From Lysobacter sp. (GTDB lineage: Bacteria > Pseudomonadota > Gammaproteobacteria > Xanthomonadales > Xanthomonadaceae): a DNA stretch of 33,149 nucleotides. Shown in pieces: positions 32,979 through 33,149 of the stretch. The notes under the pieces are model-generated. The model saw only the letters and a program-made list of their open reading frames with translations, did no database searches and was not told the DNA's origin. Each line of letters begins with the position of its first letter. Positions within the stretch are counted from its first letter, which is position 1. The position numbers and the translations under genes are program-made. The DNA is taken from NCBI GenBank assembly GCA_030151365.1, contig JASLDW010000028.1:1-33149 (forward strand), given 5' to 3'.

Positions 32979-33149
32979 ATGACGCCAACAACCCGCGACA
33001 ACTTCCTGCCCCTGCGCCACCTCGCCGCGGCCATGGTCATCTATGGCCATGCCTACGCGCTGAGCCGCCATGCCCCTGGCGATGTCGACCTGGTCCAGCG
33101 CTTCATGCCCGGCTTCTACGCCGGCAGCCTCGCGGTGTTCTTCTTCTTC
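32979..33149 (+). CDS. Acyltransferase-3 family membrane protein (3' end missing)
   Basis: An open frame from an ATG at 32979 to the right edge, 57 residues visible. The sequence NFLPLRHLAAAMVIYGHAYALS, then GFYAGSLAVFFFF, is the typical start of acyltransferase-3 (OafA/YrhL-like) proteins. These are integral membrane enzymes that add acetyl or other acyl groups to cell-surface sugars. The histidine in YGHAY corresponds to the conserved histidine of the first membrane helix. The substrate cannot be inferred from this fragment. It lies 23 bases after metH and has a possible promoter of its own. Confidence 0.8.
   Translation, partial: MTPTTRDNFLPLRHLAAAMVIYGHAYALSRHAPGDVDLVQRFMPGFYAGSLAVFFFF

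Noticed and set aside
1..33149. CRISPR arrays, tRNA or rRNA genes, insertion sequences, integrase or attachment sites
   Set aside because: No regularly spaced repeats, no transposase or integrase motifs and no RNA-gene sequences were recognised. The T4SS locus has no visible mobile-element boundary in the window.

Overview
The window is a GC-rich (roughly 65 %), densely packed stretch of chromosome. It most likely comes from a member of the Lysobacteraceae/Xanthomonadaceae (Lysobacter, Luteimonas or a relative). The basis is the gene order and type of the type IV secretion locus (virB7-8-9-10-11-1-2-3-4-5-6, with a VirB7 that carries an extra globular domain), the kynurenine route of tryptophan breakdown, the two-gene MetH, and a large NAD-dependent glutamate dehydrogenase. 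No database search was possible, so all family calls rest on recognised motifs, length and context.

Positions 1-11427 (minus strand) hold a complete set of VirB1-VirB11 homologues in one tight operon. It reads from virB7 leftwards to virB6, then a secreted DUF4189 protein, then a lipoprotein cut by the left edge. The layout matches the chromosomal Xanthomonas-type system (X-T4SS) that delivers toxic effectors into competing bacteria. In such loci small lipoproteins next to virB6 are commonly immunity proteins paired with an effector gene. On that reading the cut lipoprotein is a candidate immunity protein, and an effector gene may lie just beyond the left edge. The coupling ATPase gene virD4 is not in the window. 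Candidate promoters lie in front of virB7 and, internally, in front of virB1. Both regions contain the same 11-base sequence, in opposite orientation.

Positions 11631-17987 (plus strand) hold an overlapping six-gene run: ACMS decarboxylase, kynU, kmo, sbcB (exonuclease I), a DUF2461 protein and a DUF2939 protein. The first three are tryptophan/kynurenine catabolism. The 3-hydroxyanthranilate dioxygenase and the upper-pathway enzymes are absent here. Positions 17991-22080 (minus strand) hold nadK, a secreted GH92 alpha-mannosidase and a cytosolic-type 5'-nucleotidase, read in that order. Positions 22173-28101 (minus strand) hold an acyl-CoA dehydrogenase followed by the 1581-residue glutamate dehydrogenase, closed by a strong hairpin terminator.

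Positions 28227-32955 (plus strand) form a methionine-cycle operon: an ArsR-type regulator fused to a methyltransferase-like domain (SahR type), then methionine synthase split into a homocysteine-domain protein and a folate/cobalamin/activation-domain protein. A 32-base imperfect palindrome covers the sahR promoter and start codon. A fragment of an acyltransferase-3 membrane protein begins at 32979 and runs off the right edge.

Two kinds of translation start appear in the window. Most genes have Shine-Dalgarno sites or overlap the previous stop. Three genes that head their own units (ACMS decarboxylase, nadK, acyltransferase) instead have a TANNNT box exactly six bases before the ATG and no ribosome-binding site, which suggests leaderless mRNAs. 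I found no tRNA, rRNA, CRISPR array, insertion sequence or integrase. No gap between genes is longer than about 205 bases.
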